NCBI GenBank assembly: GCA_013396655.1
Contig: WBMV01009262.1
Span: 217,080-281,079 of the forward strand
Reading direction: 5' to 3'
Length of the DNA: 64,000 nt
Source: Campylorhamphus procurvoides
Lineage: Eukaryota > Chordata > Aves > Passeriformes > Dendrocolaptidae
The notes beneath the pieces are model-generated. The model ran no database searches. It was not told where the DNA came from and worked only from the letters and a program-made list of their open reading frames with translations. The position numbers were made by a program, and so were the translations under genes. Below are positions 37,380-49,800 of the stretch, in pieces (the first letter of the stretch is position 1; the number at the start of each line of letters is the position of its first letter).

Positions 37380-40300
37380 TTTTTCTCCTCAAGCTCTATT
37401 TTCCTGATCCAGGTTTTAGGGTGCCCCTTTACAGGGCAGGGATGGGAGCACGAGGGAGAATTTCCTGGCAGCAGCATCCCAAAGAAAGCATCACTTCTGG
37501 TTGTGGTCACGTTTGGGACCAAAGGGATGCTACAAACAGCTCATTGTTAGCAGTCAGGTTTAAAAGCAAACAAAATTCCCATTTTTTTCCCAGTTTTTTG
37601 GCTATTTTAGCATAAAACCTTCAGAACAGTCAGTTTTGGACACTGCAGGGATGTCTGCAGCACCGCTCCGAGCAAGGACACGTCTCTGCAGGGATGAGCC
37701 CATGATAAGTACAGGTGTGACTCCCAGCCAAAGCAGCCCCAGCCAGATGGTATCCTGGCAGGCAGCGGGCTCCTGCAGTGAGGCTTCCTAGAAAAACTTG
37801 GCATGGGCTGGAAATTTATTACTCCAAATCCCAGGGGAGCTGAGTAACTGCACTTTGGTTTTGTGGGGAGGTGGGTCACCCAGCAGAACACAGGAGAGGG
37901 TGCTAGGAAGATGATGTTGTTGTTATTATTATTATTAATCATTAATGATGATGATGGATGCTGGATCAGGCCATGACTGGGACTGTTGGGCCAAGAGATT
38001 CCTTTCTGTCCCCAGCTCCCTGTTAATACTATGCCAGGGCCAGGTAATTCTGGGAAACTCCTCATATCCATCCCTGAGAGGACAGACAGACAAACAGAGG
38101 CAGCTCAGGTGTGATGCTCTGCCCATGAGGACATATATCCCCATGACATTCCAGCCCCAGGAACCAGAAGACCTGCCAGCAGTTCTGGGGACCTCTGCCC
38201 CCAGGGATCCCAAATCCAACCCCACACAGCTCTGAGAGCTCGGGAGAAACGAGAGGGAAGATTGGCAGGAGCAGCTTTAGCTCTGAAAGGAGATCATACC
38301 TGATGAGGATCAGCCCAAGCTGATTTAATCCCCCATCAGGAAAGGGATAGCAGAAAGTAGGCACGGACTGAGCTGAGCCCTTGGCATTTAAATCCCAGGC
38401 TGATGGCGAGGCGTGATCAATAAACATCCAGCGGGAGAGCAGGAAGCGGTGGGGCTGGGAGATGCCGCCTTTCACTTCATCCCGCTCCAAATCAGTCAGG
38501 ATCCCCTTTTCCACCTTTGCCCCCCTTCCCCTCTCCCTCCTTCCTGACCCCTCAGCCCACGTGCTGCCACGCAAAGGCCGCGTGAAGCTCAGCGGGTTTA
38601 TTTTAGGAGGCACCATGACCCCCAGGCATGTGAAAAGCACAGCAGCACACGCTCCCCCCCGCCTGGCTCTGTGAGACGTGTTAAGCTTCAGCAAAGCATT
38701 CCCGGCAAAGTCTTCAAAGCATTGGGAGCTCCGAGGATGCTCCGAGCTTGTGTCCCTACTCCCATCGCTGGATCGCTGCCTGTACCAGGGAGGAGAGGTT
38801 GGGATGGGAGGAGAAGCATTTGGGATGAGGGAGCAGGGGCAGCCAGCTCCCCTCCTGCCTTTTCCTTGCCCATCAAGAGATGCATCCCAGTGTTCCTCGC
38901 TGCTGGATCCCTGAGCATCCCTGCAGCCAAACATCCTGGCTGCCTCCATGCCATACAACTGCTGCAGGCATCAAACACACAGGCTGAAAAACTAAAGCAA
39001 AGAATTAGTGTGGATTAAAGCAGAAAATGTTTTTTTTTTCTCTTCTATGCTCCCTATATAATTCCCTCACCTATGGGGCCAGCGTTGGGATAGATTTGTC
39101 CAAGTGAGCCCTTGCTGGCTGCTGAAGGATGCCAGCTGCAGGGAATTCTGTTGATAAAATCAATTTAATTGACAAAACTGCCCTCCTGCACAAGTTCCTT
39201 CCTTACCTGGCCTCAGAATCTTCCTCCTTCCTGCTCAGAAGTTTAGGATGAGCAAGTGGTTTCCCTGATGGATCAAGCATTAAATGAGCAATTTAATGCA
39301 GAAGTGTGGGAACAGTGGAGCCACCATGGAAGGCTGGGGGAATCTCCCTTCTTTTTGCAGGCAATTAAACCTCCCTGCAAGCTGCAGAAAGGGATGGCCC
39401 TATCCATCCAACTGCTGATGGTCCAGCTACTGGCATTAATCCAGATTAAAGAGCCCTGGGAATACCCAAGGTTGGTTCCCCACACTGACCCAGCTCTCCC
39501 ACTGAGTGTCTGAACTCACATTAACCCACAGACTGGCACCATGAGTATGGCAACCCATCTGCCACCCCCGTGTCCTTCTCTAGGTGACAATCTGGCCCCG
39601 AGACTCACCCCATGAGGGCTGAAGAGCTGGAAGATAGCATGGATGGGAGCAGAGCATGGCAGCGCTCACTCCTCCCTGTGCAGCTGAAGCCACGCTGAGT
39701 GACAGAGGCCACACTGCCAGGCTGGGAACTGCTTGCTCGGTGCCACTGCCCCTCCAGTCCGGGCAGTGACATTTGGGCAGCGCTCTGCTGAAAAGCCCTG
39801 ATGCAGAAGAGACTCCCATCCACCCCGCCACAAAGCCAGGGCACCCCAAGCCCCATCACCCCTGGGGGAGCATCCGAAGCCTCGTCCTGCTTCCAAAGGC
39901 TCCGGAGTCAGCCATGCATAAAGGCAGATGCGATTATCCGCGCCGGCTGCCACAGCCAGGCGGGGCAGCCATCCCCGGTGGCTCCGTGCTAGCCCCGGGC
40001 CAGGGAAGGACACGGGCTTGGAAAGCTCTTTAAAGCCTTGGGATATAATCTCTGCTCAGAATAATAAAAAGATATGAAAGTGCCGTGGCGCATCTGCCCG
40101 AGAAGCTCTTCGCCGGTTTGGGAACGGAACAGCTGGCACAGGGGTAGGATGTGGGGGGAAGGCTGTCTCAGAAAGAGCTTGGCTGAGGTCGTGGCTCAGA
40201 ATATCCCCAGGGCCCCCCAAAAATCCCCCCCATCCAGCCCCTCTGCCTTCCCTCCCAGCCCAGCCCAGCCCTNGGATTTTACGTAATGGCTCGTGTCGTT

Positions 40301-40590
40301 CTGCTCCGTGTTTTCCACGCACACAAAAAATAAAAAGATGGGAAGTGAAAACAAGGTCAAACCTTGCTTTGGCTGCCTCGTGTCCCCAGGGAGCACAGAG
40401 AAGGAGGGCACTGCTGGAGCAGAGGAGGGGACACCCTGGCTCTGCTCCTGGGGGACAGGGATGAGGATCCCCAGCCCTCCTCAATGGCTCCAGGATCCCA
40501 GGCTGGCTCTGGGTCCTGGGCTTGGCTGGGGACCCCTCTCAGGGTTCAAACCACAAACCTGAGAGTGGAGGAGGCAGAGAAACCAAAATT
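37380..40590. other. Intergenic DNA between convergent CPLX3 and ULK3
   Basis: About 3.2 kb with no supportable gene. Holds an ATT/GAT microsatellite near 37922-37960 and a single-N contig join at 40273. Confidence 0.55.
37922..37960. repeat. (ATT)n/(GAT)n microsatellite
   Basis: A short attattattatt run is followed by gatgatgatgg. Confidence 0.75.
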
Positions 40591-40594
40591 AGCA

Positions 40595-41448
40595 TTTATT
40601 AAAGACAATAAATTACATTCCCTTGAGATACAGTAGATTTTTGAGACAAGTCCTCTGTTTTGTAGGACAGGCGGATCTCAGCACCCTTGACAAGTGACTC
40701 CTGGAAATATGATTTGGATCTTGGGGCTGTCAGAGCCCTGAGGAGTTGAGCAGCACAGGCAGAATGTGAGGATATCTGTCCCTGAAGATGACTGATTCCT
40801 GCTCATGTCTGACTCAATCAGTCTCTGCTGAACATTGCTCACTGCTGATGCAGTCAGTACCTGCCAGACTTCTAGGTTTAGAAATGAAAAGCCTCATTCC
40901 CAATGCTCCAGCAGAGAGAGGAAGGTATAGCTGGGCTGGGACAGTGCAATGGACTGCTGGAGGCTGGATGAGCCACAGTGGGTGCAGAGGTAGATGCTGG
41001 GTGAGGAAAGCACAGCAGAGCATTCTTGACTACCCTGAGCTCCCAGCTGGGATCTGTGGACCTGGGCTGTGCAGACGCTCCCCCAGAATTTGGGAGGTGG
41101 AAGAAACACCCAGCAAAAAAAGCAAGGTGGATATTCTGCTGGAGCCTGGTGCCAGGATAAAAATACCCATCCCGTGGCAGCCAGCGGAGGGAATTAGAGT
41201 GGAATAACCTGCCTGCTGTGGAAGGAAAAGGCTGCAGCAGCAGACGGTCCAGGCAGGGCTGGGAGCGAAATGAGCTGATGCCAGCACCTGGGAGAGGAGG
41301 CAGATGGCCCTGTGGACCCCCTGGTGATGGGAGCCCAAGGGTGACTCTCGAGGTGTTACCCTGATGTGGCAGGGATGGAAGCCTCATCCTTCCGACAGCA
41401 TCTCTGCACAGGGCAGCAAGCAGGATCCCACTGGGCAGCTCCTGGGAA
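40595..41448 (-). other. ULK3: ULK3 3'UTR with polyadenylation signal
   Basis: On the minus strand, AATAAA at 40600-40595 lies about 850 nt after the ULK3 stop codon (41451-41449). No other gene is recognised between, so this is the likely 3'UTR. Confidence 0.5.
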
Positions 41449-44400
41449 TCACTGCAAGGTACAGGCTGTGCCAAGGGACAGAGGAGTCACACCTGGCTGC
41501 ACGCACCACTGTCACCCAGACTTGAGGATGACCTCATGCTGGGGGGGGTTGGAATCACCCTCAGGCAGGGATATCCCCATGGCTGTGGCAGCTGGAGGGA
41601 TATTCCCTGCCAGGTCCCTTCCAAAGAGGAGGACTCACCGCTCTGGACAGGCTCTGCCAGCGCCTCCTTGCCCATGGACTGTGCCTCCCGCACCTTGAGC
41701 TGATCCTTCAGGTACTCAGCTCGGGCCATCAGCGTCTGGATCTGGCACAGAAAGAGATGCCACAGTCTCTCTGGAGTCAGGTCAAGGGGACAGGTGGGTG
41801 TCCTGTGGCTGGAACTCACCTCCGCATGGAGCAGTTCCCGTCGCCGCCCTGCTGGCTCTGCTGCAGAGGGAAGAGTGACGTGCCATGGGATGAGGAGTGA
41901 GAGAAAGATCCATCCCGGCCCTCCAGCCCCCACCAGAGCCCCAACCCACCGGCCAAGAGGAGCAGCAGCTCCCCCAGACTCTGCTGGTACAGCTCCAGGG
42001 TGTCACCATCATCCCTGCCTTCCTCCTCCTGCAAAAGATCCAAGGGGCCAGCTGCAACTGGGGAAATCCATCGGCTCACTCCCCACCAGGTTTGCTCCTT
42101 CCTCTTCCACTCAAGGGAACAGGGGACCCCCAAACCCAGCCCTCACCTTGGCAATGGCAGCTGAAGCCATTTCCAGAGCTGCACAGAGCCGAGGCTTGTC
42201 CTTGGCCATCTCTGCAAGGAGACATGGCAATGGGGATTGCCCAAAATCTTCACCCTTCAGCCCAAAACTCCACCAGTGCCCCCTGCCCACTCCAGCACTG
42301 GGGGATCCCCAAAACTCCGCTACCTTTAAGGAGCTCTCTGGCTGGGTTCTCTTTCTCCAGTAGGTTCTTGTTCCTGGAGGTGACCAAAGCCTTCAGATCC
42401 TCTGCTCGGGAGATATACTGCCCCACCTGCACACACTTAGGTGGTGAGGGGATGTCATGGGGGACACAGGATGGCAGTATGGCCCCCCACCTTCCCAGTG
42501 CTTTTTGGCTCACCTTGGCCCGGATGGCTTCTTTCCGCCGTGCATCCTTTTCATCTGAGGGGAGGGGAGTGACCAAACACTGGGGTGAGCAGGCTGAAAA
42601 ATGGCCTCTCCCAGGGTACTTCCCCCCCAGAATACACCCAGGGCACACACAGCCCCCGGGGGGACTCACAGTGCAGCGCCGGCACAAAATACTCCAGGGC
42701 TTTGCAGTAGAGGGACAGAGCAGCATTGGCATCCCCCTCCTGATCCTTCCTCACTGCCTCTACCACCAGCTCAGTCTGGGGAACAGGAGGTGGGGCTCAG
42801 GACTCAGTCCCCCCACATTCCCAGGGTGCAGCCCCCCAGCTCCCTGCTCACCGCCTTGCCAAGGCTCTCGGGACCAGGGATGTGCTCCATGTCCACGAAG
42901 GGGTGGGCAAAGAAGCGCTCGAAGGAGATGCGCTTCAGAGGATCCCTCTCCAGGAGTTGTCCCAAGAGATCCCGGCACTCCGAGGAGAGCTGGGGTCGGC
43001 TGGGAAGCTGGAGAGGGAAGGGGCTGAGACCACTGACTGCTGTGAAAACCCAACACATCCCATCCATCCCATTCCATCCCACATTACCACCACAGCCTGG
43101 TCGCTGCGGATCTTCTCCTCCAGCTCGGTGAAGGAGCGGGAAGCAAAGGGCGGCTTCCCAAAAAGTGCTTCTGCAGGAGAAGAAGAATTGGGAGGAGAGG
43201 GAGAGGGGGAAACCGGCCCTGAGCAGAACTCTGGAGGGATAAGAGCCAAAGCCCACCATAAAGAATGACGCCCACCGACCACAGGTCCACGCGGGCATCG
43301 TACTGCTGGCGACACACCATCTCAGGGGCCATGTAGAGGGGGGAGCCCCGCAGGACGTGCTTCTCATCCCACGGTGACATATACTGTGCAAAGCCGAAAT
43401 CTGGCAGGGAAAGAGCTCATGGAAGGACAAGAAGAAGGAATTTTCCCCCACCAGATGCTCCCAAGGAGCCCTGACCTGCAAGCTTCAGCTGGGGGTTCTC
43501 CGGGGCGCTCAGGAGGATGTTCTGTGGCTTGAGGTCCAGGTGGGAAATGTTGCGGTCGTGGAGGAACTTCAGGGCGCAGGCTGGGTGGATTGATGGGCAC
43601 AGGGCAGTGCAGCCCTGTCCCCCAAAACCCCTGGGGAGAGTCCCTGACAGAGCCAGTGTGGAAACCAGGCAGGCTGTCCTTACCAAGCTGCTGCAGGAAG
43701 ATGCGTGCCACCTTCTCCGGGAGGATCCTACGCATCCGGATGAAGCGGGAGAGGTCACCCCCAGCGCAGAACTCCATGATCAGATAGATGTGGTCACTGT
43801 CCCACTGCAAGGCAATAAGACCCCCTCATGCCACCCCATCCAGTCCCACCTACACAGGTTCACCCAGACCAGTTTGCCCAGTCGCTGGCACCGAGCCACA
43901 CCAGCACACCCGTGGGAAGCCACGAGGGATGCAAGCCAGATCAGCTGTGGCTCAGAGTGTCCCCCAGGAAGCCCCCAGCCCACCTGGAAGTCTTTGAGCT
44001 CCACGATGTGCGGGTGGCGGATGGTCTTGAGGATCTCGATTTCCGTCAGCAGGTTCTCCACAGACGCCCGGTTCAGGCTCCTCTTGCTCACACACTTGAT
44101 GGCCACCACTTCACGCGTGTCCCTCTGCCGAGGAGGAGGGACAGTCCTGGAGCCCCCCACCCACAGAGACACCCTGGGGTGTCCCCACAGCCCGCTGGGT
44201 GGGGAGGGCAGGGGACACAAGGAACCCTTGCAGGAGGGTGGTAGGTCCCATGAGGGGGCCGCAGGTCCCATGGGGGGGCTGCAGGTGTCCCATGAGGGGG
44301 CCGCAGGTGTCCCATGAGGGGGCTGCAGGTGTCCCATGAGGGGGCCGCAGGTGTCCCATGAGGGGGCTGCGGGTCTCATGAGGGGGCTGCGGGTGTCCCA

Positions 44401-44700
44401 TGGAGGGGATAGAGGTCCCATGAGGGGGACAGAGGTCCCACGAGGGGGCTGCAGGTGTCCCATGTGGGGGCTGCAGGTCCCATGAAGGGCCTACAGGACC
44501 ATACCCCATGTGGGGGGCTGTAAAAGAGGGTGTCCCTGGGGTGTGGGGGCACAGACCGGGAGGCAGAAGGGGGGTCCCCGAGGCCGTCCAGACCTTACCT
44601 TCCTGTAGGCCTTGTAGACAGTGGCGTATGTGCCGGAGCCGAGGCGCTCGGTGAGGATGAACTCGGCCAGGCGCGGCGGGGCCCAGCCGGGCCCGGCCAT
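41449..44700 (-). CDS. ULK3: Serine/threonine-protein kinase ULK3, complete
   Basis: ULK-family kinase acting in Hedgehog/GLI signalling, autophagy and the ESCRT-III abscission checkpoint. Minus-strand coding exons: 44700-44599, 44124-43984, 43804-43684, 43580-43476, 43400-43257, 43170-43088, 43007-42852, 42775-42670, 42554-42514, 42426-42324, 42211-42147, 42028-41950, 41860-41820, 41741-41639, 41465-41449. The sum is 1407 nt, or 468 residues (human about 472). The kinase domain has [14 protein letters not shown] with K44, HLDLKPQN with D137, DFG at 157-159 and MAPE to 183. Two MIT-type helical repeats follow in the C-terminal third ([18 protein letters not shown] and a [13 protein letters not shown] region). 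The last exon is 17 nt and adds CTLQ, a CaaX-like end. The start at 44700 (MAGPGW) was preferred by homology over the in-frame ATG at 44709. Confidence 0.95.
44230..44490. repeat. 22-bp minisatellite in ULK3 intron 1
   Basis: The unit gcaggtgtcccatgaggggg recurs at 44281, 44303, 44325 and 44347 with exact 22-bp spacing, and more loosely to about 44490. Confidence 0.9.
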
Positions 44701-44881
44701 GGCGGGCACAGAACCACAGACACGGGCACGGCCCCAGTCCCGGCCCCAGAACCACAGACACGGCCTCAGTCACGGTCCCAGTCACGACCCCAGTCCCAGT
44801 CCTAATCCCAGTCCCCCAGTCCCTCTCCCAGTAACCACAGGGTGCAGGAGCCGCTTCCGCCTTCCCGGGGCGCCACGGCCT

Positions 44882-45190
44882 TGGTCCCACCCCAAACTCC
44901 GCCCTGTAGTGTCATCAGCCCTGCTCACACCCCAAATCCCGCCTATATGATCAGCTCTGCTCACACCCCAAACTCCGCCTGTATCACAGACCTGCTCACA
45001 CCCCAAACTCCGCCTGTATCACAGACCTGCTCACACCCCAAACTCCGCCTGTATGATCAGCCCTGCTCACACCCCAAACTCTGCCTGTATCACAGCCCTG
45101 CTCACCCCCCAAAATCCGCCTGTATCACAGCCCTGCTCACACCCCAAAATCCGCCTGTATCACAGCCCTGCTCACACCCCAAACTCTGCT
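44882..45190. repeat. 35/36-bp minisatellite upstream of ULK3
   Basis: The unit tgctcacaccccaaactccg plus cctgtatcacagacc starts at 44922, 44958, 44993, 45028, 45064, 45099, 45134 and 45169. It begins about 200 bp upstream of the ULK3 ATG and may overlap its promoter. Confidence 0.95.
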
Positions 45191-45639
45191 CCCACCCCCT
45201 GCCAGAGCCCACCGACCTCACCCGCAGGCTGGAGGGGCACATTTACATTTGGAAGAATCAGCGTTCCCAGCCTGTGGGTGAAAGGGTCTTCCACCTGGGA
45301 GGGGCAGGTTGTTGCCCCTTGTTTACTTTGAGTAAACAGAGTGGCTCAGGGGTTGGCTGGGTACAGCCAGAATGAAAGGGACACCTTTAGGATTAATTTA
45401 CTCTCCATGTTTTGAAGCAGAGGTGCTTGGAAGAAGAGCTCACATGGTGTTCCTGAGGCTGTGAGCTCAGCCTAGCACTGGTCTTTATGTACTCTTTATA
45501 CTCCTTTATATTCTGCATCCCCAAAACCCTATAAGTAAAAGAACTCTTCTCTACTTTACCCAAATAACGTTGTTTTGGAAAGGTTTTTTCCTTCCCCATT
45601 CAGCAACAGTTTGGTCTCGTATTTAGACCACATATACAT

Positions 45640-46843
45640 TTTATTATTAACATTTTTTTAACATTAAAAGATCAGACATGGGAAAAACCCAATAATACAG
45701 GTGAAAAAGGGTGTCAAAATGCTGATTTCTGGGTTCCAGCCTCCTCTAGCCCTGCACCAGCACAGGTTTGGGGTCTAACACCATCCACATCCTGGGAAAC
45801 AGGCACTGCAAAGCCAAATCTGCATTAAATGCCCTCCTCAATACCCAAAACATAGGGCTGAAGCAGCAACCAGGGGGATCAGCCCCCATCAACCCCTGTG
45901 CCTCACCTGTGTCCCATCTTGGGATGCAGCTGAACACACATGGAAAGAATTCCTTCCCAGCTGTAAAAATTTAAATTTGGGAGGAGGAAGGCAGGGAGGA
46001 GTCTTCCCTAGAGAAAGATTCATTCAAGGTTAGCTGGAGAAGGATGTTGCAGGCACTATTTAGTGGCTGAACTAGTGTCTTCAGTGCTCCTGCTGCTCCA
46101 AACATACAGCTGGGAGTCAAACCAGAATCCCTTTTTCTCCTCCCTCCCCTGGTTTCAAGTCACAGAGAAGACTCAGCCCCCACTGATCCCTTCTCCCCCT
46201 CTCCATGCCCAGAGCTGTAGCCTGCAGGATGCTTGTGGAAGCAATGGATCTGCCACAGAGGGAGAAGGAGAAATGCATCACCTCACACTCCCTGCTGCTC
46301 TCAGATTTTCCTTCACGCCACCTTATCCTGACTCTCAGGAAGCCAAGCAGTTACGAGGTCAAAATACAGCATCGTGTGAGTGTAATAAACCAAAAGTACA
46401 GTTTCTGTTCTTAAAATTAATGACAAACTACATGCACATTACAAAACCCCCCCAAACATCAGATAATCAAATTCTTTGTAGCAAAAGCCAAGAGAAGAGA
46501 GAGAGTAAAACCAAAAACCTCCCCTCATCTTCCTGCTACAGAGTGAGGGGAGGAAGAGACAACCACCTGGTAGGTCCTGGATAGAGAAATGTATTTGTCT
46601 CAGAGAATGTCTCCCTGTTCTCCCCATACCCTAAAATAAGACAGAGAAAACTAAATCATCAAAACCGTAGCTCAGCTGAAGCTAAAAAACCTCTTCTTGT
46701 AAGGAGTCAGCATCACAGAGCTCACATGGCATCCCCAAAAAGTGCATTTTTAGGGGAAAAAAAAATAAATGAAGGTTGGTGTGATAAGGGTAGAGAAAGC
46801 AGGGCGAAGGCAGCCCAGGAAGAGCTGGTTTTGCTGGGAAGGG
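45640..46843 (-). other. SCAMP2: SCAMP2 3'UTR with polyadenylation signal
   Basis: Minus-strand AATAAA at 45645-45640 lies about 1.2 kb after the SCAMP2 stop (46846-46844), within an AT-rich segment. No other gene intervenes before ULK3. Confidence 0.5.
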
Positions 46844-49800
46844 TTAGTTTCCCCTGAAAGCACTCTGTGCAGCTGAGGAGGCTGCCCCAGCTGCTGCATT
46901 CTGGAAGCTCCTGTTGGTGAGGATGCCTTGGGAAAACTCTTCTTGGGCCCTTTGAAAACTGGCTCCTGTGCGCCGATACAGGGAATGCACCTGGGAACAA
47001 AAGGAGATGGAAAAAAATTAACAAAATCGGTGTGTAGCTGTGGAATTGCTGCACAGGCCTTGCTTTTCCTTGGCTCTGCCACTGATCAGCTCTCTTGACA
47101 GCCAGTGGCCCCACTGCTCCCAGCACGGGATGTGGCAGATTTCAGGAGACCCTCATTTGCTGTAAAATATGTAGTTCTCAGCAAAATTGCTGGTTTCAGA
47201 CACACAACTCTGCTCCTCACACTGTGATGGCACAGGCTTAACCTGGCATTTACTTGAGGGCAGGACCTGAAGGTTCCAAAAAGCATCAGGTATTTCCATC
47301 ACGACAAATGCAGGAGAAAAGAAGAAGCAGCAATAGAAACAGGATCAGCCCAGACTGCCCTTGACTTCTCCAAAGCTCCATTTCTGCTGTTCCTGCAGAA
47401 ATCCACCTCCGGTGTGGTCCGGCAGAAGGAGGGTTGTGTTTAGAAGCCAGCAGGAAGGCACTCACTGGGATCTCACCAGGATTTGAAAAGCCCCACAACA
47501 GAGAGTAGTAATTATAAAACCCTGGATACTGAGCAGAGCTGTGGCCATCTCTGCTCAGCGAGGTCCAGGCAGGACAAGGGGGAATGGTTTTAAACTGGAA
47601 GGTAGCAGGTTTACATTGGATATTAGGAAGAAATTCTTTCCTGTGAGGGTGGTGAGGCACTGGCACAGGTTCTTCCAGAAAAGCTGTGGCTGCCCCAACC
47701 CTGAAAGTGTTCAAGGCCAGGTTGGATGGGGCTTGGAGCAACTTGGTCTAGAGGAAGGTGTCCCTGTCCATGGCAAGGAGTGAAACAAGATAAGCTTTAA
47801 GGTTCCTTCCAACCCAAACCCTGCAATGATTCCATGATTCTAAAGGGAGGTTAGTGTTCAAGAAATGTGGCATCCATGCAGGAAGCACAGGCAAAAACAC
47901 TTTTCTTGAAGTCACTTGACCTGCCAGTGCCTCGATTCCATCTTCATTCCCAGACAGGTGAAAGAGGCAGAAAACTCAGGATAACCTGGGAGCAGCCTGA
48001 CCTCTTTGCCTCACCTCCAAGCCACTCACCTGCTTCAGGAGGAAGAGGGAGAGAACGGCACACAGCGTGAAGAACGCTGCCACCACCATCATGATCACTG
48101 CCACAGCCAGGTTCCCGTGCACCTCCGACAGCGCCGCAATCCATCCGCTGCGAGGAAGATGAGAGGGGCGTCAGCATGGACAGCATTCCATCACAAGATG
48201 AGATGGAGCAATGGAAGAGGCACCCACAGTTGCACAAGAGCTTTAGGGGAAGGTTAGAGGGAAGTTCAAGCTCTGAAAACAGGAACCCAGAGCTCATCCA
48301 GGCCCTCATTTTGAGGGAGAGTTTCTACTGGTATTTTTGTAAGGACCATGTTCATCCCATTCATGTTCCGGTCCTGGGCTACCACCCTTAAGCAGAAAAA
48401 CCAATTCCCTTGGCACCAACAGTGACTTCCATAAACACCTTCTCAAAATTCAGCCAAGTGGGTTAAAAATAGGCTGGAACAGCTAAATTGGAAGAGATCA
48501 GCTAGCAGGTCTGGAGTCTGGATTTATGTGTCATCCTGACAAGGATGTAAGCATTGGGAAGGGAAGGAAGAGAAAGGAAAGGATGAAGTTGGTGAGGTCC
48601 TGGCACAGACTGCCCAGAGAAGGTGTGGCTGTGCCCTCCCTGGAAGTGTTTACAGCCAGGTTGGAGAGGGCTTGGAGCAACCTGGTCTTGTGGAAGGTGT
48701 CCCTGCCCATGGCAGGGGGTGGAACAAGATGGGCTTTAAGGCTCCTTCCAACCCAAATCAGTCTGTGATTCCATGATTCTAAGTAACAGCTACAGAAAGA
48801 AGGAAACTGGGAGTTGTTGAAGGGAAGTGGCAAAGAGAATGCTGGAAGTTACCAGTGCTTGGCTGTGGGTCAAAATACTAAGACACTTCACTCAAAACAC
48901 TCTCTTGGGTGCTGGAGAAAGGAATCTTTTCAACTGCTAAGCCAAGCACATCGTGAGCCACCGGAAGAGAGGGAATCAAGCAAGCCAAAACAACCCGTCT
49001 GATGTGCTGCACAGCTTCTCACTCGTCACAGGAAGCAGAAAGGCACACCATGCACTGCAGCCAAAAATACACGAGCTGTCTGGCAGGAAGAAATGGAGCA
49101 GAAAGCTCCAGGCAGGCTCTCCTAACCAGACTAAACCCAGAGTGCCCCTTCCCCATCCTTCATGACTCAGGCAGCAGGAAGGGAGGCCATCTCTGCCCAC
49201 AAGCCCTTCTGCAGGCAGCGGGCAAAAATAGAGAGCAGCTTCACTGCTCACCTGAAGGCTTCCCCTCAGGAGAACAACCACAAGCTGTTAACCTTTTCCC
49301 TATTCTCCACAACTCCTGAATGTGATCTGTGGCCAAGGCAGCAAGGCAGAAAGAAAGGTTGTGCTTTCCCTGCAGGGCACAGCTGCTGACACGAGGCTGC
49401 TGGACCCACGCCAGAAGCCCAGGCTCATCCTTCCATACAATGTCACTGAGAAAAGGATGAGGGTTAAACTCTCTCTGCTTATTTTTTTGAAGCACAGTCC
49501 ACCGACAACACACTCCAGAGAAACTCAGGAAGAGTTTGGGGACAGAGTCAGGCTGGTAGCAACAGCATCAAGCTAAGCTACACCCAGATTCCAGGTCAGA
49601 GATCCCTCAGCCCCACACTACCTCTATCAGGGAAGGTTCCAGTTTAACACAAGACAGACTTGGTCAACATTAGAGACTCAGCATCAAGATAAATGTGATC
49701 TGTATTAAGTAAAGGAGAAGGCAGCACACTCTGTGACAGAGTTGTCACAGAATCCCAGAACGGTTTGGCTTGAAAGGGATCTTAAATCCCGTATTTCACT

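Noticed and set aside
41897..43131. Plus-strand frame of 376 codons and neighbours opposite ULK3
   Set aside because: Antisense shadow of ULK3 exons and introns, which have intact splice sites and protein motifs on the minus strand.
47541..47783. Small ORFs inside CR1 copies (also at 49883, 57293 and 7059)
   Set aside because: Old LINE fragments without an intact reverse transcriptase; only the 3' end remains.
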